Origin: Butyricicoccus_A sp964513445
GTDB lineage: Bacteria; Bacillota; Clostridia; Oscillospirales; Butyricicoccaceae
Reading direction: 5' to 3'
Assembly: GCA_964513445.1 (NCBI GenBank)
Contig: CAZEMM010000010.1
Span: 1 to 43,041 of the forward strand
Length of the DNA: 43,041 nucleotides
Shown in pieces: positions 15,911-22,883 of this stretch (position 1 is the first letter of the stretch; every line of letters begins with the position of its first letter). The notes under the pieces are model-generated. The model was given only the letters and a program-made list of their open reading frames with translations, was not told the DNA's origin and did not search any database. The position numbers and the translations under genes were made by a program.

Positions 15911-16268
15911 AATTTACACTTGCTCCAAACGGGAATAAAGCCAATTTGGCAATTTTGAAGAATTGCTTGCCGAATGGAATTCCTACAATGGTGATGCACC
16001 AAATACAACCGAAAATCAGATTTTCCACCGCCATCGGCAGTCCGAAGAGAACAATCCAGATGATATTTGCAAGCATCGAGGGGAGGCCCCCTCCGTAGGT
16101 TATTTCTTTGCCAAACGGCGCGAAGGAAAGAGACGCGAATTTAAAGCATTGCTTCCCGTAGGGAATGCCGATTATGGTTATGCACCATAAGAGACCCGAT
16201 ACGAGCCAGGACAATCCGCTTAAGGCGCCTCCAAATATAAACCATAGCACGTTCCCCAACAAGCGCAT
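15909..16268 (-). CDS. yccF: YccF domain membrane protein
   Basis: A 119-residue protein with the duplicated YccF pattern: LWCITIIGIPYGKQCFKFASLSFAPFG in the first half and IWCITIVGIPFGKQFFKIAKLALFPFG in the second, each with hydrophobic segments that should enter the membrane. YccF is widespread but its role is not settled. It is the last of three small genes on the minus strand. The gap to the gene before it is 3 bases, so they are co-transcribed. The two palindromes at 16986 and 17067 probably control the group through the TetR regulator upstream. Confidence 0.9.
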   Translation of the reverse strand: MRLLGNVLWFIFGGALSGLSWLVSGLLWCITIIGIPYGKQCFKFASLSFAPFGKEITYGGGLPSMLANIIWIVLFGLPMAVENLIFGCIWCITIVGIPFGKQFFKIAKLALFPFGASVN

Positions 16269-16271
16269 GGC

Positions 16272-16469
16272 TCAATCACCCCTGTCCTTCTTTTCTTCTT
16301 TTCTTCTGGCATGAAATTGCAGAACAATCAGTACGAAGATAAGAAGAATCAGTCCCCATTCAACGTAGTGCATCCATCGAGGAGCGGACATGCTTTCCAT
16401 CACAAACCGCCACACAAGTTCAACAATAATCGTAAGGATTGACAGGATATCCAGTGTCTTTCGATCCAT
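16272..16469 (-). CDS. Small membrane protein, unknown function
   Basis: A 65-residue protein starting MDRKTLDILS, with two hydrophobic stretches (about residues 6-25 and 34-53) and a highly charged tail RRKEEKKDRGD. I chose the ATG at 16469 because AAGGAG lies 9 bases upstream; an earlier in-frame start at 16505 would overlap the previous gene. The family is not recognised. It sits between a four-helix membrane protein gene and yccF in a TetR-linked unit. Confidence 0.65.
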   Translation of the reverse strand: MDRKTLDILSILTIIVELVWRFVMESMSAPRWMHYVEWGLILLIFVLIVLQFHARRKEEKKDRGD

Positions 16470-16482
16470 TTTGCGAATCTCC

Positions 16483-16890
16483 TTATTCCTTGTTGACGTA
16501 AGCACCGGCTATATACAAGGAAGGAATAATAAATCCTATGCAGGTATATAGAACGTGAACGGCTGTAACTCCCCCGTCGATTATCGACCAGATGCCGGCG
16601 ATGACGGTCAGGATAAGGTTCAGTACGCCCCATACGAGGCATTTCCCTGCCGCAGCTCTATCGCTTGCATGTTTAACACCCAGAATGCCCGCAATCAGCG
16701 CGATAATCGCCGATATGGTGTACATTGCGGCGATCGCCGTAACCGAAAAGCCGCCGGACACATAGCCGTTAATAGCCAGTCCCAGGCCCAGTACCAAGGT
16801 CAAAAGACCATATACGACAATTCCCATAATACCCTCAATAATGAATATGACACCGCATACTTTTAAGAGCTTTCTTCCTTTTGCTTCCAT
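16483..16890 (-). CDS. Four-helix membrane protein, unknown function
   Basis: A 135-residue protein with four hydrophobic segments: IFIIEGIMGIVVYGLLTLVLGLGLA, AMYTISAIIALIAGILG, VWGVLNLILTVIAGIW and VLYTCIGFIIPSLYIAGAY. Its overall look recalls small four-helix families such as DUF308 or DUF4064-like proteins, but I cannot assign one. The ATG at 16890 has AAGGAGG 8 bases upstream. It is the first gene of the small-membrane-protein unit, downstream of the two palindromes. Confidence 0.75.
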   Translation of the reverse strand: MEAKGRKLLKVCGVIFIIEGIMGIVVYGLLTLVLGLGLAINGYVSGGFSVTAIAAMYTISAIIALIAGILGVKHASDRAAAGKCLVWGVLNLILTVIAGIWSIIDGGVTAVHVLYTCIGFIIPSLYIAGAYVNKE

Positions 16891-16932
16891 TTTCAAGGCC
16901 TCCTTTTGATTGATATTGATTGATCATATGTA

Positions 16933-17007
16933 TTGCAACCATTGTTGTGTTGCAAACATTATGTCACAATGATGACCCTTGGCTGTTGGTGAGTGGTTAC
17001 TCACCAA
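16933..17007 (-). promoter_or_regulatory. Probable TetR operator and promoter of the yccF unit
   Basis: A perfect inverted repeat has 9-base arms TTGGTGAGT (16986-16994) and ACTCACCAA (16999-17007) around GGTT. On the minus strand a CATAAT -10 candidate (16958-16963) lies with its expected -35 position touching the palindrome. This fits a repressor site covering a weak promoter. A further TTGCAAC/GTTGCAA inverted repeat (16933-16955) lies in the leader. Confidence 0.6.
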
Positions 17008-17066
17008 ACGGATAAAAAAATTTATTCTGCCAAAACTGTTGATAAGGACAGGGAAAAATGCTTTGG

Positions 17067-17086
17067 GTGAGTAATCGTTTACTCAC
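17067..17086. promoter_or_regulatory. Second GTGAGT/ACTCAC palindrome
   Basis: Arms GTGAGTAA (17067-17074) and TTACTCAC (17079-17086) around TCGT. It shares the core GTGAGT and ACTCAC with the palindrome 80 bases away (centre to centre). An outer TTTGGGT/ACCCAAA pair (17062-17068 and 17092-17098) frames it, so it may also act as the 3' hairpin of the TetR gene. Confidence 0.6.
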
Positions 17087-17121
17087 TTGATACCCAAAAA
17101 AAGGAACGAACGGCATACGCG

Positions 17122-17727
17122 TCACGGCATGTTGAGTATTCCGCATATTCCTCCAAAGATCAGCGCCCAGATATCGTCTGTATTTTTGCTGCTTTTTGGT
17201 ATATCACCGACAATGGTGCGCTTTGCAAACACAAGCGTTGTATCAAGGATATAGGTCCAGATCAAATGGCTGTCTACCTTTTTGAATATCCCATACTTGC
17301 TGTCAAACAAATCGACAATTTTCGCAAATTCGCTGAAATACGAATGCAGGGTTTCTTCGCCATTTTTGAGAACTGTGTCAATATATTTTGAGTTCCTGTA
17401 TGAGAAATAAAAAATTGTGCGATAATCCTCCTCTACAAGCAGATGAAAGTACGAGTACCACAGCTGTTTGATAAAGTCAACCTCAGTTATTTGCGCAGGC
17501 ATCGACCTGCTGATGAGCTGTTTCATCAGAGCCGCCGATTTTCTGTGCACCACCTCGAAGCAGCTGTAAAGCAGCTTATCCTTTGAGGCAAAATACTTAT
17601 AAATCAACGACTCCGATATTCCCATATAGGAGGCGACCTTTTTTGTTGTGAACGAGGGCAAACCGTATTCGCATACGATTTTCATCGATGCATCTAAAAT
17701 TTCTGCTTTTCTGTCTGAGCGCTCCAA
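17122..17727 (-). CDS. TetR/AcrR family transcriptional regulator
   Basis: A 201-residue repressor-like protein. The N-terminal helix-turn-helix is clear: KAEILDASMKIVCEYG, FTTKKVASYMGISESLIYKYFASKDKLLYSCFE. The C-terminal ligand domain is not assignable. The only open start is TTG at 17727, with GAGG 5 bases before it. It is transcribed towards the yccF unit, and the stretch between the two carries two related palindromes, so it likely represses that unit and perhaps reads into it. The effector is unknown. Its codon use is A/T-rich compared with the fructose genes that follow. Confidence 0.9.
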   Translation of the reverse strand: MERSDRKAEILDASMKIVCEYGLPSFTTKKVASYMGISESLIYKYFASKDKLLYSCFEVVHRKSAALMKQLISRSMPAQITEVDFIKQLWYSYFHLLVEEDYRTIFYFSYRNSKYIDTVLKNGEETLHSYFSEFAKIVDLFDSKYGIFKKVDSHLIWTYILDTTLVFAKRTIVGDIPKSSKNTDDIWALIFGGICGILNMP

Positions 17728-17835
17728 CGCATCCTCACTTTCCTGTTCGCCGGAACCCTGCGTTTTTGCGGTTCAGCTAGGCCCTCTCTTCGGTATCTGC
17801 ATGTGCAGCATGGAGTCAAACATATCTTTTGATAA

Positions 17836-17864
17836 ATCATATCACGAAATGCAAAAATTGTCAA
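17836..17864 (-). promoter_or_regulatory. Promoter of TetR gene
   Basis: On the minus strand TTGACA (17859-17864), 17 bases, TATGAT (17836-17841). The leader to the TTG start is about 100 bases. No GTGAGT palindrome is seen here, so autorepression is not indicated. Confidence 0.65.
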
Positions 17865-17995
17865 TCTTTGCGCCGCGCCAATTAAGAAATTCTATGAGCG
17901 GACGTAAAGGAAATATATGCAAAAACATGCGCACGGAAATGACCGTTTGTGAATTATATCCAAAAAATTTGCGCGAATTTTGTGAAGTAATATGA

Positions 17996-18024
17996 TTGAA
18001 ATTGAATGAATTTGGCGGTATACT
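17996..18024 (+). promoter_or_regulatory. Promoter of fruK-fruA
   Basis: TTGAAA (17996-18001), 17 bases, TATACT (18019-18024), about 55 bases before the fruK start codon. No DeoR-type fruR gene is in this window. Confidence 0.7.
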
Positions 18025-18082
18025 AAGAACAACAAACAGAAAGCCGTTGAAGCAAAGTCGGCGGCGGTCAGGAGGAAGAGAA

Positions 18083-18988
18083 ATGATTTACACCGTAACC
18101 TTCAATCCCTCCCTCGATTACATCGTGGATGTACCGGATTTCGAGCTGCATAAGACCAACCGCACCACCTCGGAGCGCATGGTCGCAGGCGGAAAGGGAA
18201 TCAATGTCTCCATTGTCCTGCAAAATCTCGGTGTTGAGAGCTGCGCGCTCGGTTTCATCGCCGGCTTTACCGGAGAGGAAATTCGCAGGAAGGTAGAGGA
18301 GCTGGGCATCAGGGCGCAGTTCATCCAAATGGAGGAGGGAAATTCCCGCATCAATATGAAGCTGCGCACGAGTGACGGCACGGAGATTAACGGCATGGGA
18401 CCGGATATCAAACCGGCGCAGGTGCAGCAGCTGCTGCGGCGTCTGGATCGCCTGCGGCGCGGCGATACGCTGGTTCTGGCGGGCAGCATCCCGTCGTCCA
18501 TGCCGCCCACCATGTACAGCGATATTATGAAGCGGCTGGACGGAACGGGCGTCACGGTTGTCGTTGACGCGACGCAGGAGCTGCTGCTCGGATGCCTGCC
18601 GTACCATCCGTTCCTCATCAAGCCGAACAATCATGAGCTGGGCGAGCTGTTCGGCGTGACCATTACGACGCGGGAGGAGGTCGAGCCGTACGCGAGAAAA
18701 TTACAGCAGATGGGCGCGCGCAATGTGCTTGTTTCGATGGCAGGAGAGGGCGCGGCACTCGTGGCGGAGGATGGCTCGGTCTATGACAGCCCCGCACCGA
18801 AGGGAACGCTGGTCAACGGGGTCGGCGCAGGCGATTCCATGGTAGCCGGCTTTGTCGCGGGCTATGCGCAGTCGCAGGATTACCAGCATGCGTTCCGGAT
18901 GGGCGTATCCGCCGGCAGCGCGAGCGCGTTTTCGGAAAACCTTGCAACAAAGGAGGAGATCGAAGCGGTATATCGTACGTTGGTGTAG
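18083..18988 (+). CDS. fruK: 1-phosphofructokinase
   Basis: A 301-residue PfkB-family kinase that turns fructose-1-phosphate and ATP into fructose-1,6-bisphosphate in the cytoplasm. Visible signatures: MIYTVTFNPSLDYIVDV at the N-terminus, AGGKGINVS (substrate side), LVLAGSIPSSMP, and near the C-terminus NGVGAGDSMVAGF with the catalytic aspartate. The ATG at 18083 has AGGAGG upstream; the open frame continues further upstream without a good start. It is followed after 36 bases by the fructose PTS gene, the classic pairing that also rules out tagatose kinase as the most likely role. Confidence 0.93.
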   Translation: MIYTVTFNPSLDYIVDVPDFELHKTNRTTSERMVAGGKGINVSIVLQNLGVESCALGFIAGFTGEEIRRKVEELGIRAQFIQMEEGNSRINMKLRTSDGTEINGMGPDIKPAQVQQLLRRLDRLRRGDTLVLAGSIPSSMPPTMYSDIMKRLDGTGVTVVVDATQELLLGCLPYHPFLIKPNNHELGELFGVTITTREEVEPYARKLQQMGARNVLVSMAGEGAALVAEDGSVYDSPAPKGTLVNGVGAGDSMVAGFVAGYAQSQDYQHAFRMGVSAGSASAFSENLATKEEIEAVYRTLV

Positions 18989-19024
18989 GGAAAAAAGAGG
19001 ATGTTCTGTTAAGGAGGAAACAGC

Positions 19025-20932
19025 ATGAGAATAACGGATCTGCTGGATGCGCGCAGTATTGCGCTCGATGCTTCGCCAAAGGATAAAAATGAAGCCATCG
19101 ACCAAATTGTCGCGCTGATGTGTAAAAGTGATAAGATCAACGATCCGGAGGCCTACCGCAAGGAGGTTTACCGCCGTGAGAGCGAGGGCACGACGGGTGT
19201 CGGCGAGGGCGTTGCGATTCCGCATGGCAAGGGCGCGTTTGTCGACCGGCCGGGCCTTGCGGCGATGGTCGTCAGGGACGGCGTGGATTTTGAGGCGATG
19301 GATGGCGAGCCGGTGTATTTGCTATTCCTGATTGCCGCGCCGAATACCAAGGATAATGTGCATTTGGATGTGTTGAGCAAGCTGTCCGTCATGCTGATGG
19401 ACGAGGACTTTTCTCAAAAGCTGCGGCATGCGAAGGATCCGGAGGAGTTTTTGCGCATCATCGATGAGGCGGATGCGGAAGCGGCTGATTTAAACGATAA
19501 AAAGGTTGAAATGGCAGCGAATGAGAAGCGGTTTCGCCTTTTGGCGGTCACCGCGTGCCCGACCGGTATTGCGCATACGTATATGGCGGCGGAGGCGATT
19601 GAAAAGGCGGCAGCGCAGAGGAACTGCTTTATCAAGGTTGAAACACGCGGCTCCGGCGGCGCAAAAAATGTGCTGACGGATGAGGAGATCGAAGCGGCGG
19701 ATTGCATCCTCATCGCGGCGGACACACAGGTGCCGAAGGATCGGTTCCATGGAAAGAAGCTGATTGACGTGCAGGTTTCCGACGGCATCAGCAAGGCGGA
19801 CGAGCTGGTCGAGCAGGCAATGCACGGCGACGTGCCGGTGTACACCGCGGCGGACGGACAGGTCAAAAAGGAAACCAAGGGAAGCGGCGGCGTTGGCCAT
19901 CAGATTTATATGCAGCTGATGAACGGTGTCTCGCATATGCTGCCGTTTGTTGTCGGCGGCGGCATCCTCATCGCGCTGGCTTTCCTGATTGATGGACTGA
20001 GTGTGGATATGAATGCGATTGCCGAGGCAGATCGCGCGAACTTTGGTACGATTACACCGGTCGCGGCATTGCTCAAGGGCATTGGCAACACGGCGTTCGG
20101 ACTGATGCTGCCGGTTCTCGCCGGCTTCATCGCCATGGCGATCGGCGACCGTCCGGCGCTGGCGCTCGGCTTTGTCGGCGGCATGCTCGCGGCAAACGGC
20201 ACGTCCGGTTTCCTTGGCGCACTGGTTGCGGGCTTCCTTGCGGGCTATGTGATTCTCGGCCTGCGTAAGGTCTGCGACAAGCTGCCGCAGGCATTGGAAA
20301 AGATCGCGCCGGTTCTGATTTATCCGGTTGTGGGTATCCTGGTGATGGGTCTGGCGATGAATTTTGTCGTTGAACCGATTATGGGCGCGATCAATACGGC
20401 TCTTAACAACGGCCTTGCAGGCATGGGCGGCAGCAGTAAGATTGTTCTCGGGCTGATTCTCGGCGGCATGATGTCGATCGATATGGGCGGCCCGTTCAAT
20501 AAGGCGGCATATGTGTTCGGCACGGCGTCCATCGCGGCCGGAAACTATGACATCATGGCGGCCGTCATGGTCGGCGGTATGGTTCCCCCGTGCGCCATTG
20601 CGCTGGCATGCCTGCTGTTTAAAAATAAATTCACAAAGGAAGAGCGCGAGTCCGGCCCGACCAATTTCGTCATGGGTCTGGCGTTTATCACAGAGGGCGC
20701 GATCCCGTTTGCGGCATCCGATCCGCTGCATGTCCTGCCGTCGTGCATCTGCGGCTCTGCGGTAGCGGGTGCGTTGTCCATGCTGTTTGGCTGCACGCTG
20801 ATGGCGCCGCATGGCGGTATCTTCGTATTCCCCGTCGTTGGAAACGCGGTTATGTATTTGGTTTCGCTGGTCATCGGCACGGTCGTCGCGGCGTTGCTGC
20901 TCGGCCTGCTTAAGAAAAAGGTTGACGAATAA
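19025..20932 (+). CDS. fruA: PTS fructose transporter EIIABC
   Basis: A 635-residue permease that imports fructose and delivers fructose-1-phosphate to FruK. EIIA is about residues 1-148 with phospho-histidine H67 in GVAIPHGKG. EIIB is about 168-265 with C178 in LLAVTACPTGIAHTYMA. EIIC is about 285-635 with many membrane helices; GTSGFLGALVAGFLAGY and the late ITEGAIPFAASDP are typical of the fructose family. It starts with ATG after TAAGGAGG. There is no HPr-like domain, so phosphate comes from general HPr. Domain order A-B-C is the usual Firmicutes arrangement. Confidence 0.95.
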   Translation: MRITDLLDARSIALDASPKDKNEAIDQIVALMCKSDKINDPEAYRKEVYRRESEGTTGVGEGVAIPHGKGAFVDRPGLAAMVVRDGVDFEAMDGEPVYLLFLIAAPNTKDNVHLDVLSKLSVMLMDEDFSQKLRHAKDPEEFLRIIDEADAEAADLNDKKVEMAANEKRFRLLAVTACPTGIAHTYMAAEAIEKAAAQRNCFIKVETRGSGGAKNVLTDEEIEAADCILIAADTQVPKDRFHGKKLIDVQVSDGISKADELVEQAMHGDVPVYTAADGQVKKETKGSGGVGHQIYMQLMNGVSHMLPFVVGGGILIALAFLIDGLSVDMNAIAEADRANFGTITPVAALLKGIGNTAFGLMLPVLAGFIAMAIGDRPALALGFVGGMLAANGTSGFLGALVAGFLAGYVILGLRKVCDKLPQALEKIAPVLIYPVVGILVMGLAMNFVVEPIMGAINTALNNGLAGMGGSSKIVLGLILGGMMSIDMGGPFNKAAYVFGTASIAAGNYDIMAAVMVGGMVPPCAIALACLLFKNKFTKEERESGPTNFVMGLAFITEGAIPFAASDPLHVLPSCICGSAVAGALSMLFGCTLMAPHGGIFVFPVVGNAVMYLVSLVIGTVVAALLLGLLKKKVDE

Positions 20933-20946
20933 ACCCGCATGGCCGT

Positions 20947-21067
20947 TTGCTTCCCTCGCGTGAGGGAGGCAAAGACCTTCAAAGAATCCTACCCATATTC
21001 TTCTATTGTTTTGAAGCCGGAGGCCCTGTGCCTCCGGCTTCAGCCTGTCGACAACGGTCGACAGGCT
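20947..21067. repeat. Three tight hairpins downstream of fruA
   Basis: Three stem-loops follow fruA. They are 20947-20972 (TTGCTTCCCTC/GAGGGAGGCAA), 21013-21041 (GAAGCCGGAGGC/GCCTCCGGCTTC, 12 pairs) and 21042-21067 (AGCCTGTCGAC/GTCGACAGGCT, 11 pairs). None has a good T-run, though TTCTATTGTTTT precedes the second. They may act as fruA transcript ends or as part of a repeated intergenic element. Confidence 0.7.
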
Positions 21068-21245
21068 GTCACCCAAATGCAGGCATTTGGGTGAGATTAT
21101 GCAGACCGGTGCGCGCACACTTCCGGGCTGAGAGGTGTCATTTTTGACGCACATGCCGCCAAAAATGACGGATGGTAATCCGCTGTACGCTGACGGCTCA
21201 TGACGAAATTCTGCATAATATGCAATAAGATTTCATTTTTACAGA
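21068..21245 (+). repeat. Intergenic repeat family 1, copy A
   Basis: This stretch recurs at 37135-37335. Shared parts: GTCACCCAAAT...GGCATTTGGGTGAG (a hairpin), GTGCGCGCAC, ACTTCCGGGCTGAGAGGTG, and GTCATTTTTGACGCACATG followed by CGCCAAAAATGACGGAT (a second hairpin), then looser similarity to GAGATTTCA-like ends. This copy lacks about 14 bases present in the other. Both copies lie directly upstream of a gene on the plus strand. No protein is called. Confidence 0.85.
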
Positions 21246-21252
21246 TTTGCAC

Positions 21253-21282
21253 TTACATTGAACGGGCCGATTGTGGTAAAAT
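21253..21282 (+). promoter_or_regulatory. Possible promoter of the CarD-like gene
   Basis: TTACAT (21253-21258), 18 bases, TAAAAT (21277-21282), about 97 bases before the start codon. The -35 is weak. Confidence 0.4.
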
Positions 21283-21378
21283 AAACATATACAGGAAATA
21301 TATACGGCAAAGGCATCATAAGACAACACCGCAAGATTCGGCGGAGCGCCACACACGGAAGCATGTAGGAGGCAGAGA

Positions 21379-21882
21379 ATGTATCAATCAGGAGATTTCG
21401 TAGTATACAGCAGCACCGGCGTATGCTGTGTAGAGGGCGTCGGTATTCCTGACGGCATTTCAGACGACGGCACGCAGTACTATAAGCTGCGGCCGGTATT
21501 TGATTCCGAGGTCATTTACACGCCGGTGGATACCAAGGCATTTATGCGCCCGATTATGTCCAAGGAACAGGCGGAGCGGCTGATTGACCGTATTCCGGAG
21601 ATTCCGGAGGATGTATGCAGCGGACAGGATATGAAAATGCTCAGCGAGAGCTATCGCGCCTGCCTGTCCACGCATGAAAACGATGATTTGGTGCGGCTGA
21701 TTAAAAGCGTATATCAAAAGAACCAGCGCACGGTGCGTGCCGGACGGCATCTGGGACAGACCGACCAGAATTATATGAAGCGGGCGGAAAAGCTGCTGTA
21801 TGGTGAGCTTGCGGTCGCGCTGGGAATGCAGTTTGATGAGGTGCAGCCCTATATCTGCAAGCGGCTGGAGGAAATGGCATAA
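21379..21882 (+). CDS. CarD-like transcriptional regulator
   Basis: A 167-residue protein. Its N-terminus MYQSGDFVVYSSTGVCCVEGVG, then YYKLRPVF and YTPVDT, is the CarD/CdnL RNA-polymerase-interacting domain (about residues 1-70). The remainder is helical with many charged residues, as in the CarD DNA-binding half. CarD proteins bind RNA polymerase beta and steady open complexes at promoters. The ATG has AGGAGG upstream. It is a single gene between a repeat element and its own terminator, so its control is probably separate from its neighbours. Confidence 0.88.
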   Translation: MYQSGDFVVYSSTGVCCVEGVGIPDGISDDGTQYYKLRPVFDSEVIYTPVDTKAFMRPIMSKEQAERLIDRIPEIPEDVCSGQDMKMLSESYRACLSTHENDDLVRLIKSVYQKNQRTVRAGRHLGQTDQNYMKRAEKLLYGELAVALGMQFDEVQPYICKRLEEMA

Positions 21883-21899
21883 CAAATAAAACAGACTGG

Positions 21900-21930
21900 G
21901 CGAGATATCGGGCAGATGTCTCGCTTTTTT
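21900..21930 (+). terminator. Terminator of CarD-like gene
   Basis: A 10-pair stem GCGAGATATC/GATGTCTCGC (one G-T pair) with loop GGGCA, followed by TTTTTT. Confidence 0.9.
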
Positions 21931-22005
21931 CGTCGATTTGCATGTATACAGATGTTTTTCCGTTATGCTATGCTAATAATAGCATAAAAACTGGAGGAGA
22001 CTGCG

Positions 22006-22770
22006 ATGGTATTGCAAGACATCGAACGGATTGTGCGGACGTGCGGACAGATGATGCTGCAGGCGAACCGCGCGCATGTGGGGGCGCAGGTCAAGGGCGG
22101 CCTGCACAATAACCTGGTCACGCGGTATGACAGGGAGATTCAGCAGCAGCTGCGCCAAGGACTGCTTGCTCTCGTGCCGGAGGCGCATTTTGTCGGTGAG
22201 GAGGAGGACATGCATGAGTCCGTTGCGCGCGGACCTGCGTTTATCGTCGATCCGATCGACGGCACGACGAATTTTATAAAGGATTACAAAAACAGTGTGA
22301 TTTCCGTTGCCATGACGACCGACGGTGTGCAGCAGCTGGGCGTCGTCTATCATCCGTATCTGGACGAGCTGTTCTGCGCGCAGCGCGGCAAGGGCGCTCT
22401 CTGCAATGGACGGCGCATTCATGTGACTGACCTGCCGCTTGAGGACGGCCTGACGATGTTCGGCGTATCGCCGTACCGTCCGGATCTGACCGACCAGTCG
22501 TTTGCGCTGCTGCGTAAGTGCTATGATCGGTCGCTGGATATCCGCCGCAGCGGTTCGGCGGCATGGGATCTGTGCTGTGTTGCGGCAGGGCGCGCGGCGC
22601 TGTATTTTGAGCTGGACGTGCAGCCGTGGGATCATGCGGCAGGCTCGCTGCTGGTACAGGAGGCGGGCGGCATCGTGCACACGGTTGACGGCGGCGCGGT
22701 CAGTCTGACCGGCCGGTGCTCCATCGTGGCATCGGGCAGCGCCGTGGATACGTCGTTTCTGCATATATAA
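22006..22770 (+). CDS. Inositol monophosphatase family protein
   Basis: A 254-residue metal-dependent phosphatase of the IMPase/SuhB family. Metal ligands are visible: E65 in FVGEEED, D82 and D85 in IVDPIDGTTNF, and D209 in QPWDHAAGSLLVQEAGG. SGSAAWDLCCVAAGRAALYFE is also typical. The family covers inositol-phosphate phosphatase, fructose-bisphosphatase and 3'-phosphoadenosine phosphatase, so the exact substrate is open. The ATG has GGAGGAG upstream. It is a one-gene unit with its own terminator, between the CarD-like gene and a PTS gene. Confidence 0.9.
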   Translation: MVLQDIERIVRTCGQMMLQANRAHVGAQVKGGLHNNLVTRYDREIQQQLRQGLLALVPEAHFVGEEEDMHESVARGPAFIVDPIDGTTNFIKDYKNSVISVAMTTDGVQQLGVVYHPYLDELFCAQRGKGALCNGRRIHVTDLPLEDGLTMFGVSPYRPDLTDQSFALLRKCYDRSLDIRRSGSAAWDLCCVAAGRAALYFELDVQPWDHAAGSLLVQEAGGIVHTVDGGAVSLTGRCSIVASGSAVDTSFLHI

Positions 22771-22778
22771 CCATAATC

Positions 22779-22810
22779 GGGCGTCCGCCATCGGCTGACG
22801 CCCTTTTTTT
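22779..22810 (+). terminator. Terminator of the phosphatase gene
   Basis: Arms GGGCGTC (22779-22785) and GACGCCC (22797-22803), followed by TTTTTTT. Confidence 0.9.
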
Positions 22811-22883
22811 GCGCGAAAAAATGCCAAATCATGCATGAACCGCGCCCTGTTTCGGCATACTGGAAGCAGAGGAGGAACGCATC

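Noticed and set aside
19490..21154. 554-codon open frame on the minus strand across fruA
   Set aside because: It is the antisense shadow of fruA, full of Arg, Gln and His as expected from a GC-rich opposite strand, and begins inside repeat family 1.
22803..22883. Antiterminator (RAT) control site before the EIICBA gene
   Set aside because: No RAT-like stem overlapping a terminator is visible before the gene.
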